Shown: piece after piece, positions 45,505 to 54,096 of the stretch
Numbering within the stretch: the first letter of the stretch is position 1
How the letters are laid out: the number at the start of each line of letters is the position of its first letter
NCBI RefSeq assembly: GCF_004145845.1
Contig: NZ_SELP01000006.1
Coordinates: 183,038 to 247,037, forward strand
Reading direction: 5' to 3'
From: Loktanella sp. IMCC34160
GTDB lineage: Bacteria > Pseudomonadota > Alphaproteobacteria > Rhodobacterales > Rhodobacteraceae
DNA: 64,000 nt
Notes under the pieces: model-generated
What the model was told of the DNA's origin: nothing
Databases searched by the model: none
What the model saw: the letters and a program-made list of their open reading frames with translations, nothing else
Position numbers and translations under genes: made by a program

Positions 45505-45963
45505 GAGGGGGAGGAAACAACCGTTCTTGTTTCAACGCCAAAGGGGATGGGATTCGGTCACGCAAGCATCATACTGCCAGACTTGATCTATGATCCGAAT
45601 GGCAATTGTAGCTGTCAATTCGATGCCGGCGGCTACGGCCCGAACTGGCCTGGATCAGGGGACACCTACTTGAGAAATTCACGAACAGACCGAGCCTATT
45701 TTAGTCTTCAGTCCTCCGACCCAAGTGACTTTCAAACTCAGGCATTCGTTTTCCCTACAACACTTGCAGAGGAGCAAATAATCCGCCAGCGTATTGATCA
45801 ATATGGTGGCGGTGGTGTGTTGGGGTGCGCAAGCGCAGTATCGCTCATACTCACCGGTGTTGGACCGTTCGCAGATCTTCAGCCCACATCTTGGCCTACT
45901 AGGCTGCGCAATCGGCTAATAAAAATTGGTGGTACGAGTACATTCGGCCCTAGAATATCCTGA
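45374..45963 (+). pseudogene. Orphan RHS tip 1: permuted papain-like (NlpC/P60-type) toxin, frameshifted
   Basis: 45374-45504 is a copy of the RHS2 end. The toxin frame (from about 45500 to 45963) reads MGFGHASIILPD near its start and LGCASAVSLIL near residue 95, the His-then-Cys order of permuted NlpC/P60 or papain-like hydrolases. The RHS frame and the toxin frame differ by one base. At the junction the G-run has five Gs, whereas the equivalent place in cassette 2 has six and stays in frame. There is no start codon or signal peptide of its own, so it is a silent cassette. Confidence 0.65.
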
Positions 45964-45977
45964 ATTGAGGGTGAGTG

Positions 45978-46379
45978 ATGACTGCAATCAGACAAGAGAT
46001 TCTATCGAGAATGTCGACGGTTTTGTTGGCGGCTTCGTTGGCTGCTATTTTCGGAATTAGTTGGATCGCCGTAGCATCGTGGATGGCACCTTTCAGCAGA
46101 ACGGGCGCGGAAATACTCACTCCAATGGTCCTGCAGTCTACTCTGCTAGCGATGATGAGGCCTCGAAAGTACGTTGCGTTCGGAATCTTGGTTTTCTTTA
46201 ATCCACTCTTCTTCGACTGGAGTGCTTCAATGTCTCACATTGTCTCCTCTGCTTTCGAGCGGTATTGCGAATTGCAGGGGCTATACCTAGTTTCGGGAGT
46301 TTGGTTGCCAGGTGCATTTGGATTCTTTCTAGCGCAGTATCTAGTGACCCGAGTCTTTGGTGTAGCCTCACTACGTTGA
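45978..46379 (+). CDS. Putative membrane immunity protein for orphan tip 1
   Basis: 133 residues from the ATG at 45978 (GTG at 45975 also possible; GAGGGTGAG upstream). Three to four membrane helices (MSTVLLAASLAAIFGISWIA; LQSTLLAMM with the following YVAFGILVFFNPLFF; WLPGAFGFFLAQYLV). It begins 12 bases after the orphan tip. A membrane immunity protein would fit a toxin that acts at the envelope, such as a wall-active NlpC-like peptidase. No family recognised. Confidence 0.55.
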   Translation: MTAIRQEILSRMSTVLLAASLAAIFGISWIAVASWMAPFSRTGAEILTPMVLQSTLLAMMRPRKYVAFGILVFFNPLFFDWSASMSHIVSSAFERYCELQGLYLVSGVWLPGAFGFFLAQYLVTRVFGVASLR

Positions 46380-46415
46380 AGTCCAACCGGACTGCATGAC
46401 TTCTCGATCACCCTA

Positions 46416-46729
46416 TGGGAAAACAACCAACTCTACTTTGTCCGCTCCGATCATATCGGCCGCCCGGTGCTTGCCACCGACAATACGGGGACGGTCGTCT
46501 GGACGGCGAGCTACGGGCCCTTTGGCGAGGTTGTGGCGAGTTCCGGACCCAATATCGATCTGCGGTTTCCGGGTCAGTGGTTTCAGGCCGAGACCGGGCT
46601 GCACCAGAACTGGATGCGGGACTACGATCCGACGACGGGGCGCTACATGCAGGCCGACCCGCTGGGGCTGGTGGATGGGGCAAGTGTCTACGGATACGCG
46701 CGGCAGAACCCGGGGCGGTATGTGGATCC
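46416..46729 (+). repeat. RHS-tip repeat, orphan copy 2 (314 bp)
   Basis: Aligns end to end with 44005-44318, same length, with only scattered substitutions, mostly silent. Recombination between the two would replace the RHS2 tip and immunity gene with cassette 2 and delete cassette 1. Confidence 0.85.
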
Positions 46730-47141
46730 GAGGGGGGAATTTATTCCACTTGTTCCTTTGGCTTGGGTTGTTGCAGGTGCGGTTGGCGGATATTTATTGA
46801 ACCAGTATGCCGACCACCTGGAACAGAAGAACTGTACTTGCCGCTTGCCTAGTTCCGATATCATCAGCGCCGCCGGTGGCGCTAGCGCAGTCGATGGATC
46901 TGTTGCAGCTATGCCAAAAAGGTTCAGGTCACCAGGCAGTAGCTGGGGAAGTTCAATGCAGAGTTACTATCATTCGAAGCTTTTCCCACAAAGACTTGCT
47001 CGTCCAGTTTACACACCAAACCCTCGACGCTGGCCATGGCCAAGAACCCCTGTTGTAGGAAGAGCCATCGGACGTTGGTTGCCAGTGATTGGGTATGGCA
47101 TTGTGGGATACGACCTCTATCGTATCTACCGGTGCTGGTAA
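46416..47141 (+). CDS. Orphan RHS tip 2 with unknown toxin (no own start)
   Basis: The frame opens after the stop of the preceding immunity gene and continues the RHS reading frame of the 314-bp repeat (LYFVRSDHIGRPVLATDN ... YVDPRGEF). A GTG at 46467 could start it but lacks a clear ribosome site. The 137-residue tip begins with a membrane-like helix (LVPLAWVVAGAVGGYLL) and ends with a basic Pro/Trp stretch (NPRRWPWPRTP) and a hydrophobic helix (LPVIGYGIVGYDLYRIY). No toxin family is recognised. The stop overlaps the ATG of a DUF1493 gene. Confidence 0.6.
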   Translation, partial: WENNQLYFVRSDHIGRPVLATDNTGTVVWTASYGPFGEVVASSGPNIDLRFPGQWFQAETGLHQNWMRDYDPTTGRYMQADPLGLVDGASVYGYARQNPGRYVDPRGEFIPLVPLAWVVAGAVGGYLLNQYADHLEQKNCTCRLPSSDIISAAGGASAVDGSVAAMPKRFRSPGSSWGSSMQSYYHSKLFPQRLARPVYTPNPRRWPWPRTPVVGRAIGRWLPVIGYGIVGYDLYRIYRCW

Positions 47142-47428
47142 TGCCCGGGTTCGATAGAGAAATTGAGGCCATTCTTACAGTTTTGCGAAAGCACTATGGT
47201 GTGATTGAGTCGCAGCTTTCCCTTGACCTCTCAATCAACCTTGATGTCGGTATCGATGGCGACGATGCGGGCGAATTCCTCGAACTCTTAAGCACAGAAA
47301 TAGGAAGGGATTTCGAATTTGACTTTGCGCAGTATTTCTGTGGCGAAGGACTATTTCATCTGCGGAGACGAAAAATATTGACGGTGTCAACTTTGGCCGA
47401 ACTTCTTAGAAGTACGGCAATCCGCTGA
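47141..47428 (+). CDS. DUF1493-like immunity protein for orphan tip 2
   Basis: 95 residues, ATG overlapping the toxin stop (TAATG). The segment VGIDGDDAGEFLELL followed by FEFDFAQYFCGEG matches my memory of DUF1493, an acyl-carrier-like fold. Its place after an RHS tip marks it as an immunity protein. It is cytoplasmic with no signal. Confidence 0.65.
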   Translation: MPGFDREIEAILTVLRKHYGVIESQLSLDLSINLDVGIDGDDAGEFLELLSTEIGRDFEFDFAQYFCGEGLFHLRRRKILTVSTLAELLRSTAIR

Positions 47429-47525
47429 CTCGCATGAAGGTCAACCTAGTTATTCACGATTGGGTTTGTTCAAGGTACTGGGACGATCCGGGTTCTAGTG
47501 AGTTTTGTGTGGTAGACCTAGACTG

Positions 47526-47954
47526 TCACAAATCGAGTTCGCTTTCGACCTTCGCAATTTTGGACTCGCGAAGTTCCTCAATAGCCAACTGTGCAGCGGC
47601 CCGATCTTGTAGGGCCACAAGCCCTGGTACGTCCAGCATCGCATCACTCGCTTTTTCAATCTGCCTGTTGCCAAGATCGGTGACCAACTTGGCCACCACC
47701 ATGTGCACTTCTTCATCCGTGCTAGCAGCCAGAGCCGCAACCATATGTCGGAGCCGGATCAGGTTTTCGTTGATCATTTGAAGTTGCTCGAGGAACAGTT
47801 GCTGATCAGAGCGCGCCTGCCTTCGTTCCAACCGATCTATGGCCTCTTCCAAATGATCTTGTGTGATCGTGTCGCTCCCTGCCACAGCAGACGCAATGGC
47901 GATAGCTTTGTGCCCAAGAACCAGCCGAACTCTTTGGCGTTCTTCCTGTTTCAT
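47526..47954 (-). CDS. Small coiled-coil protein at the end of the tra operon
   Basis: 142 residues. The ATG at 47954 overlaps the traA stop (ATGA), so it is co-translated with the relaxase. It is almost entirely helical and charged, with heptad-like patterns (HLEEAIDRLERRQARSD, LFLEQLQMINENLIRL). It may be a relaxase accessory protein; no family is recognised. It ends about 100 bases from the convergent immunity gene at 47428. Confidence 0.6.
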   Translation of the reverse strand: MKQEERQRVRLVLGHKAIAIASAVAGSDTITQDHLEEAIDRLERRQARSDQQLFLEQLQMINENLIRLRHMVAALAASTDEEVHMVVAKLVTDLGNRQIEKASDAMLDVPGLVALQDRAAAQLAIEELRESKIAKVESELDL

Positions 47955-50899
47955 CGTTCCCAATCTCCTCTCTCCCTATCAATCATCCGGGCCGCTTCAG
48001 GTCCTCGATAGCTGTCTTTTCGATCTTCGTGGGTCTCGTCAGTGCGTTCGGACGCGGACAGGAGGTGCTCGCGGTTGTCCTTGTGTGGCACCTCGGCTTT
48101 TTCCACTTTGTCCGCGTCCTTGGCAGCTTCCGCGCCGCGGAGGTCTTTCTCCGCATCGATCCAGGCCTCGAGGGCCGTGATCTTCTGGCCCGTCTGTTCT
48201 TCAAGCCTGCGGGCGAGATCCTCGGGCTTGTCCGTGACGAGGGTGATCTCATCGCGTGCGCGAGACACCGCGACGTAGAAGTTCTTCTGATCGGCGAGGG
48301 TCTCGTTGGCGGTCATGGCAACGATGATCCGATCGACTGTTGCCCCCTGGAAGTCATGCGCGGTCAGGGCGTAGCCGTGATCGAGGCCACGGGCCGCGAG
48401 ACTGTCGAGGGGCAGGGCGCGGATCGTGCTGTCCGACATTCGAATATGAATCTGGTCGCCGTCGGTTTGCACGATCTGCCCAGTGTCCCCGTTCTTGATC
48501 CGGAGCGATTTGTCGGCAATGCGGAACTTGATCCGTTCGTTCTCCGCGAAGTCTTTCTGCGAGGGTTCGTAGACATCGACCGAGGCGGCGGCCTTCGAGT
48601 TTTGTTGAGGGGAGAAGGGCAGGGCGGCACCGCCCGCCATGTCTTTAAGGATCAACCCGGTTTGTTTGCCGGTGATCTCGACGACTTCGTATTGATGACC
48701 CCGAACTAATCCTGCGGCCTTCACGGACTGATGCGGGATCACGATGTCGCCAATGCGATAGGAGCGGGGGTCAGCAACCTGGGCGCGCGACATCCGCAAC
48801 GGGGTCAAGGTCGGAAGCGACCGGTCCTCTAGACCGAGGGTGCCTTCGGCCTTCAGCCCGTCGCGGATCTCGGTGTTGATCGCTTCCCGGGTTCGGTTCG
48901 ACGGCGTCACCAGACCGGTCGTCCTTCTCTGATCGGCATCGAGCGCCAGCCAGCGTTGGGCCGCGCCGACGGCAGCACCTTCTTTGGGCGTATCGATGTT
49001 CTGGATGCGCCTAAAAGCTTCCTGCACCTCTCCCGCGATCGCATGGTTTACAACGGCAAGCGCGTCGACATTCCGTTGCCGCTGAATGTCATCCATGACC
49101 GCGGTTCTCATCCCGAGCCTTTGGAGGAGGGCGAAAGGTGTGCCTGCGGCAACGCTGTCGAGTTGCTGAACGTCACCGACTAGGACGACCCGGGCGATCT
49201 TGCTCTCCTCGGCTTGATGAAGAAGGGTCCGCATCTGTTTGGTGGAGACCATCGAGGCTTCGTCAACGACCAGGATTGTCTTGCGCGGATCGTTGTCTCT
49301 GTCCGCTGATCGTTGGCGGAGGAGGCGGGCCTGAAGTGTTTCGCTGGTTGGCAGGGCTTCGCTGAGCTGGGCGACGGCCTGCGCGGAAGGAGCCACGCCT
49401 TCGACCGTGTACCCCGCCCTTTGCGCCTCTTTGACCAAATGGGCGAGCGCGAAAGTTTTGCCGGTTCCGGCGTAACCCTGCACACCGACGACCCGCCCTT
49501 GGCCCGTCAGCGCCGTTGTGACTGCGTTCTTTTGTCCCGGAGTTAGCGAAGTCTGAGAAAGGCGCTTTTCCAGCGCCTTCTGCGGTCGCCGGTCGACTGT
49601 ACCGTTCCTGTCGTAGTATCGAGGAAGGCGGATCGCGGCGACCTTTTGACCCTGCCGAAACAACCGGGCCATCGCGCGTTCCTGCGTCAGCGTAACGACA
49701 TCGGTCCACTGCGGCTCCTTTGCCGTGACGACTTTGGCCGGGACCAGAATGTATTCGCGCTTTGCCTCCGCAATGGCGTTTTCGATCTGACCTAGGTCGG
49801 CGGTATTGGCAAACTTCAGGGCCTCACCAATCAGGTCTTTCTCACTGTAGTGGACAGCGGTTTCTGAAATATGGGCAATGGCCTGCCGAAGGCTTGCGAC
49901 GGCGTCCGAGGGGGCAGGGGCCTCTGATCCGGAGCGAACAACTCCTGGAACATGGAATTGCGCCCGTTCCTTCGTGGCCTGGACAATCCGGGCCATCTGG
50001 TCTTTGTCGATGCCGGTTGCTTCGGCTTCGCGCTCCCAGGCGGCCTTCAGCTCCTGCCGGTCAAGGTCTTTGGTCTTCGCGGTGCGGGTTGCGAGCGCGG
50101 CCAGTTCTGCGGTCTTGGCCGTATCGGCCATTCCTCGTCCCGCCAATGCCTTCTCGATTTCCGCGCGCCGCTTTGAGTACCGCGCAGTGAGCTCGGGTGG
50201 CACATCTTTCAACTCCACGAGCTGATCCTTGCCTTGCCGTTCGACACGATAGCCAAGGGCGGCGGCGTCCCTCGCGAGTTCGTTTCGGTAGATCTCGGAC
50301 CCAAGCTTCTGCGTCCTGAACAGGAGATCTGTATAGAGTGCGGTGGAGTGTCCGTCAGGATTCTTGACCATGTTGGCAATCACCGCATGGGTGTGGAGTT
50401 GCGGATCCAGTGCGCGCGAACTGTCGTGCCGGAAGAGACCTGCGATGATCTTGCCGCCGGTGACGATGTCTATCTCGCCATTCTTGGCTCGACGGGTCTG
50501 GATGAGTTCAGCTTCGACATAGTGCATGGCCGTTCGGACCGCCTTGTCATGGGCCTCGATCAACCTGTTGTCGCCGAAGACCAGCGCCGCAACAGAGAGC
50601 GACTTCGGAGCAGAAAACGTCAGATCAAGACCCGCCCTATGCTGGCGCTCACCATCGACATAGCGCCCCATGAGACGGCCTTTGGTCAAACCCTCTCCGG
50701 CTTTCTCATAGGTCTGGCCCTCGAGCATCGAGGCAAAGAGGGCATCATCGACCCGCCCGGCCAGACCAAGCTCGTTCGCCGCCTTACCGAACCACTCTGC
50801 CGCCGCATCGGCTTCCGGCGATCCCGCCTTGTAGTAGCCTTCCGACTTGTAGTAGCCGCTTGCGGCCGCGCCAGGACTTACAGGTGTTGCTGCCATCAT
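47951..50899 (-). CDS. traA: MobF-family relaxase-helicase TraA
   Basis: 982 residues. The TrwC-type relaxase domain covers about 1-310: N-terminal tyrosines (SGYYKSEGYY near 14-23) as nucleophile candidates, SAPKSLSVAAL near 97, and the three-His metal site with LDPQLHTHAVIAN near 165-176. A RecD/TraI-like helicase follows: Walker A GYAGTGKT near 475, VVDEASMV as Walker B, and a UvrD-like C-terminus (ALTAHDFQGATVD, FYVAVSRARDEI). It nicks the element at oriT and unwinds the strand for transfer. It starts 4 bases after traD. Confidence 0.9.
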   Translation of the reverse strand: MMAATPVSPGAAASGYYKSEGYYKAGSPEADAAAEWFGKAANELGLAGRVDDALFASMLEGQTYEKAGEGLTKGRLMGRYVDGERQHRAGLDLTFSAPKSLSVAALVFGDNRLIEAHDKAVRTAMHYVEAELIQTRRAKNGEIDIVTGGKIIAGLFRHDSSRALDPQLHTHAVIANMVKNPDGHSTALYTDLLFRTQKLGSEIYRNELARDAAALGYRVERQGKDQLVELKDVPPELTARYSKRRAEIEKALAGRGMADTAKTAELAALATRTAKTKDLDRQELKAAWEREAEATGIDKDQMARIVQATKERAQFHVPGVVRSGSEAPAPSDAVASLRQAIAHISETAVHYSEKDLIGEALKFANTADLGQIENAIAEAKREYILVPAKVVTAKEPQWTDVVTLTQERAMARLFRQGQKVAAIRLPRYYDRNGTVDRRPQKALEKRLSQTSLTPGQKNAVTTALTGQGRVVGVQGYAGTGKTFALAHLVKEAQRAGYTVEGVAPSAQAVAQLSEALPTSETLQARLLRQRSADRDNDPRKTILVVDEASMVSTKQMRTLLHQAEESKIARVVLVGDVQQLDSVAAGTPFALLQRLGMRTAVMDDIQRQRNVDALAVVNHAIAGEVQEAFRRIQNIDTPKEGAAVGAAQRWLALDADQRRTTGLVTPSNRTREAINTEIRDGLKAEGTLGLEDRSLPTLTPLRMSRAQVADPRSYRIGDIVIPHQSVKAAGLVRGHQYEVVEITGKQTGLILKDMAGGAALPFSPQQNSKAAASVDVYEPSQKDFAENERIKFRIADKSLRIKNGDTGQIVQTDGDQIHIRMSDSTIRALPLDSLAARGLDHGYALTAHDFQGATVDRIIVAMTANETLADQKNFYVAVSRARDEITLVTDKPEDLARRLEEQTGQKITALEAWIDAEKDLRGAEAAKDADKVEKAEVPHKDNREHLLSASERTDETHEDRKDSYRGPEAARMIDRERGDWER

Positions 50900-50902
50900 A
50901 GT

Positions 50903-53326
50903 TCAGTCCTCCAGGCCCAATTGCAGGATCGAGTTCAAGGATTGCTCGCGGGCCGACCGCCTCTTGGATGACTTTCGCCTCGTGAATGCTCCACGTTCGG
51001 TCTTGGACATGTCATCGTCACTGCTTTGTGCGAGAGCAGTAGCTGCCGCACTGTTTGGCGACTCGTTGGCTGGTGAGTGGATGCCGGTTTGATCTTGGAC
51101 ATTGGTCGCCCGGAACTCAGGTTGTTCAGCGCGGGGCGTTTCCCAGGCAGCTTGGTCTTCTTCGGGCTGGCGATTGCCTTTGTGGACTGGAGGCCGGTCG
51201 GGCTCCGACGTGGGAAACTCGCCGGGATTGAACCCTTCAGGGATCACATATCCCGATCCATCAATCATCGGTCCGAGGAACGCAGGCGGCGGCGGGACTG
51301 CAACTGTCGCAATCGCCTTCGCTCTTTGGTGTGCGAAGAAAATCCAATCCGGCGTCGCGTCGCGCTCAGGATCGAGCAGATAGGCGTGACCGGATGCGGA
51401 CAAGCGATTGCGCCACCGATCGAACTCCTGTCGCTGAATATCGCGGGGGCGATGCAGGAAGGGCAAGGTGTTTGGCGCAGCACCACTGGCGAGGAGCTGC
51501 TCCGTGCTCCGCACCTCCATCCCACCCTCAGCCATCCCGGAACCGTGATAGGGGATGAACTTGGGTGCTCTTGCTTCGGTCGCGAACGGTTCGAACCGCA
51601 CGAAGGCCGTGGGTGCGTCATAGGCGAAACGGACATAGCCCTCGAACTGCGGCAGGGACTGTATCTGCGACGCGGTCACGATCCGACGTTCGGTCCGCTG
51701 GCTCATGAAGCCTACACCGTCGCGGGTCTCATGTGCGCCGACCGTTATGCTTTCGCGCCGTTCCTCGACATCCTCGGACCCCAACGCTTTGGAGAACCGC
51801 TCGGCGGTGTCGGCATCCGGCGTGTTGAAGATGATGCGATTGTTGAGGTTGCCGGCGATGGTCTGGGCGCCCTTGTCGCCATAGATGCCTTCGAGCTGGG
51901 AGTAGACCTGGTATCCGATGACAAAGGCGCCGCCGAACTGGCGGATCTCGGCTAGGCTCTTGGGTAGGAAAGGCATTCGGTTCAGGGTCGGAACCTCGTC
52001 GATGATGAACCAGACCCGAGGATCATTTGCCTCTTCGCAGGTCATCAGCGCATTCGCCCCGACCTCGAAGATGGTGGAAATGATATTGCGCGTTGCGGCC
52101 GCGTGTTCCGCGTCCCCGGTCAGAAAGACGAAGCCTTGCCCGTCCTCCTTGATCCATTTGCGAATGGAAAATGGTGCGCGCCTGGTCACGACGCCGTCTT
52201 GATCGACAAAACCGTCGTCGTCTCGCAGGAACTCCAGAAACCGCAGCTCGGCGATCAGGTTCGCGCGGATTGACCCGGAGGTCTTCTTGATCTCTTCATT
52301 GAAGAAGTGTTGTCCCGGCGTGGCTCTGATCAGATCGGCCAACTCCTCGGCCGGTATGCTCAGGATCGCGTCGCGCAGGCGGGCGTTTGACGACTCCCCG
52401 GACTTGTAGATCTGTTGAGCTGCATAATCGAATACGATCCGTGCCGCCTGGGTCCAGAACTGATCACCGCCGCCATCACGATCGGGGATCAGAACTTCGG
52501 CCATCTGGGTGAAGAACTCGGGTCCTTCGGCCTCGGCAAAGGGAGTCCAGATCCTGGACCGGGCGTCGAAGGGGTTGATGATGATGTCCCGCGCAGGGTC
52601 ATAGAAGTCGCGGACAAAGGCCCCCATGCGGTCGTAAATGATCGCGCGACCCCCGTGATCCCGGACTGTGGTCAGCAGCTCCTTGATCGCGTTGGACTTG
52701 CCGGTCCCGACCGTCCCGCAAATTGCGGTCTGGGCCTCGACGGCGTTGGGCGGGAACTTGATGCCTGCAACGGTGTACTGTGGTCCGGTCTTGAACGCCT
52801 TGCCAAACTTCTTGCGGTAGGCCTTCCATTTCTGGTCCGACCAGCGCTTGAGATCACGGGCGGAGACCAAGTGCGTGCCCCGGACGTGTTCGTCGCCGTC
52901 GAGCCGCCGCCCTGCAAAATAGAAGAATCCGAAGACAATGAGAAACGCGAACAGGGCAGGGGGCAAGCTCCACCATGCAAAGGTGATCGCCTTTTCATTA
53001 TAGTCCCGCGAGATCGCACGAATGTCTTCGTCGAGATAAATGTCCTCTGCCGACCGCTCGATCCATCCCGCGTCCGGATCGTTGAACCGGATCGGCTTTT
53101 GCGGCTCGCCACGGTTCTCGACAGCGAAGGTTGCGAGCCAGTGCGCCCAGGTCAGATGCATAAGGCTGACCCGGTAATAGGACGCGCAAAGCGTGACGTA
53201 GGTCAGGAAGAAGACGAGCGCGGCAAATGCAGTCCCGCCTTTGATGACCTGGGCCGCCATGCGCAACCAGTGCTGCATGGTTTGGCCGCCGCGAATGAAA
53301 TGATCGGAATGGGAATGTCTTGACAT
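50903..53326 (-). CDS. traD: Type IV coupling protein TraD/VirD4
   Basis: 807 residues. Two N-terminal membrane segments (about 30-50 and 117-140) are followed by a TraD AAA+ domain. Walker A is GTVGTGKS near 204, with IIYDRMGAF after it and WFIIDEVPTLNRMP as Walker B. The C-terminal 200 residues are polar and Pro/Glu-rich. It couples the TraA-DNA complex to the transfer channel at the inner membrane. It is the first gene of a leftward operon traD, traA, small coiled-coil gene. No VirB/T4SS channel genes are in the window. Confidence 0.9.
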   Translation of the reverse strand: MSRHSHSDHFIRGGQTMQHWLRMAAQVIKGGTAFAALVFFLTYVTLCASYYRVSLMHLTWAHWLATFAVENRGEPQKPIRFNDPDAGWIERSAEDIYLDEDIRAISRDYNEKAITFAWWSLPPALFAFLIVFGFFYFAGRRLDGDEHVRGTHLVSARDLKRWSDQKWKAYRKKFGKAFKTGPQYTVAGIKFPPNAVEAQTAICGTVGTGKSNAIKELLTTVRDHGGRAIIYDRMGAFVRDFYDPARDIIINPFDARSRIWTPFAEAEGPEFFTQMAEVLIPDRDGGGDQFWTQAARIVFDYAAQQIYKSGESSNARLRDAILSIPAEELADLIRATPGQHFFNEEIKKTSGSIRANLIAELRFLEFLRDDDGFVDQDGVVTRRAPFSIRKWIKEDGQGFVFLTGDAEHAAATRNIISTIFEVGANALMTCEEANDPRVWFIIDEVPTLNRMPFLPKSLAEIRQFGGAFVIGYQVYSQLEGIYGDKGAQTIAGNLNNRIIFNTPDADTAERFSKALGSEDVEERRESITVGAHETRDGVGFMSQRTERRIVTASQIQSLPQFEGYVRFAYDAPTAFVRFEPFATEARAPKFIPYHGSGMAEGGMEVRSTEQLLASGAAPNTLPFLHRPRDIQRQEFDRWRNRLSASGHAYLLDPERDATPDWIFFAHQRAKAIATVAVPPPPAFLGPMIDGSGYVIPEGFNPGEFPTSEPDRPPVHKGNRQPEEDQAAWETPRAEQPEFRATNVQDQTGIHSPANESPNSAAATALAQSSDDDMSKTERGAFTRRKSSKRRSAREQSLNSILQLGLED

Positions 53327-53382
53327 AGTGCCGGACTATGCAGAGAAACAAAATATGTTACAATTGAAAATGGCGACATGAT

Positions 53383-54096
53383 ATGGCAATGGGCATAGTG
53401 CGAATAGTTGTAACTGGCTTCGGTCTACTGTTGCCAAGTGTTTCCGCCTCTGACCCGGCGCTTGATGCCGCTGTGCGTGACACTCTACTTCGAAACCCCG
53501 AAATCATTCTTGAAGCTCTTGCTCTCTTGGAAGCGCGCGATGTGGCCGCTCAGGTTGCCACAGACCGGTCACTGATCGAACAGAACGCGGCGGCGTTGTT
53601 TGGCGACAAAGATGGTGAGGCACCCGTCCTGGTCGAGTTTATTGATTACCAATGCAGCTACTGCCGTCAGGCTGAACCCCAAGTCCAAGCATTGCTGGCG
53701 CGAGAGCCGGGCACAGTTCGGCGCGTACTTCAGTTTCCCATCTTGGGCGAGGCAAGCGTACAGGCCGCCTTGGTGATGGAAGCATTGCGGCAGGTGGAAG
53801 GCGAGGACGCTTACCTCACGGCCCATCATGCTTTGATGTCTGGTGACAGGCGGGAGCTTCAGAACTTGCCACAGTTTTTGTTGGACCAAGGGTTTGACCC
53901 TGCTCCGATCCTCGCAATGGCCGAAGACGAAAGCATCCGCTCCCAAATTACCACCACTCACGGGCTGGCGCGGACACTTGGTATCTCCGGAACACCCGGC
54001 TTTGTCACCAGTACCGTCATCATCCGGGGATATGCTGACGTCGAACGACTGGAGGCGGCGCTCACCCCGCAGGACAGGGGGCTGGCAGGTGACTAA
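53383..54096 (+). CDS. DsbA-like periplasmic thiol oxidoreductase
   Basis: 237 residues. A signal peptide (MGIVRIVVTGFGLLLPSVSA) precedes a helical N-terminal region (about 25-70) of the Com1/ScsC/DsbG kind. The thioredoxin-fold active site is DYQCSYCRQ (C91, C94) and the cis-Pro loop is ISGTPGFV. It probably folds or reduces disulfide proteins, possibly of the transfer channel. It is divergent from traD over 56 bases, and its end overlaps the DUF2726 gene. Confidence 0.85.
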   Translation: MAMGIVRIVVTGFGLLLPSVSASDPALDAAVRDTLLRNPEIILEALALLEARDVAAQVATDRSLIEQNAAALFGDKDGEAPVLVEFIDYQCSYCRQAEPQVQALLAREPGTVRRVLQFPILGEASVQAALVMEALRQVEGEDAYLTAHHALMSGDRRELQNLPQFLLDQGFDPAPILAMAEDESIRSQITTTHGLARTLGISGTPGFVTSTVIIRGYADVERLEAALTPQDRGLAGD

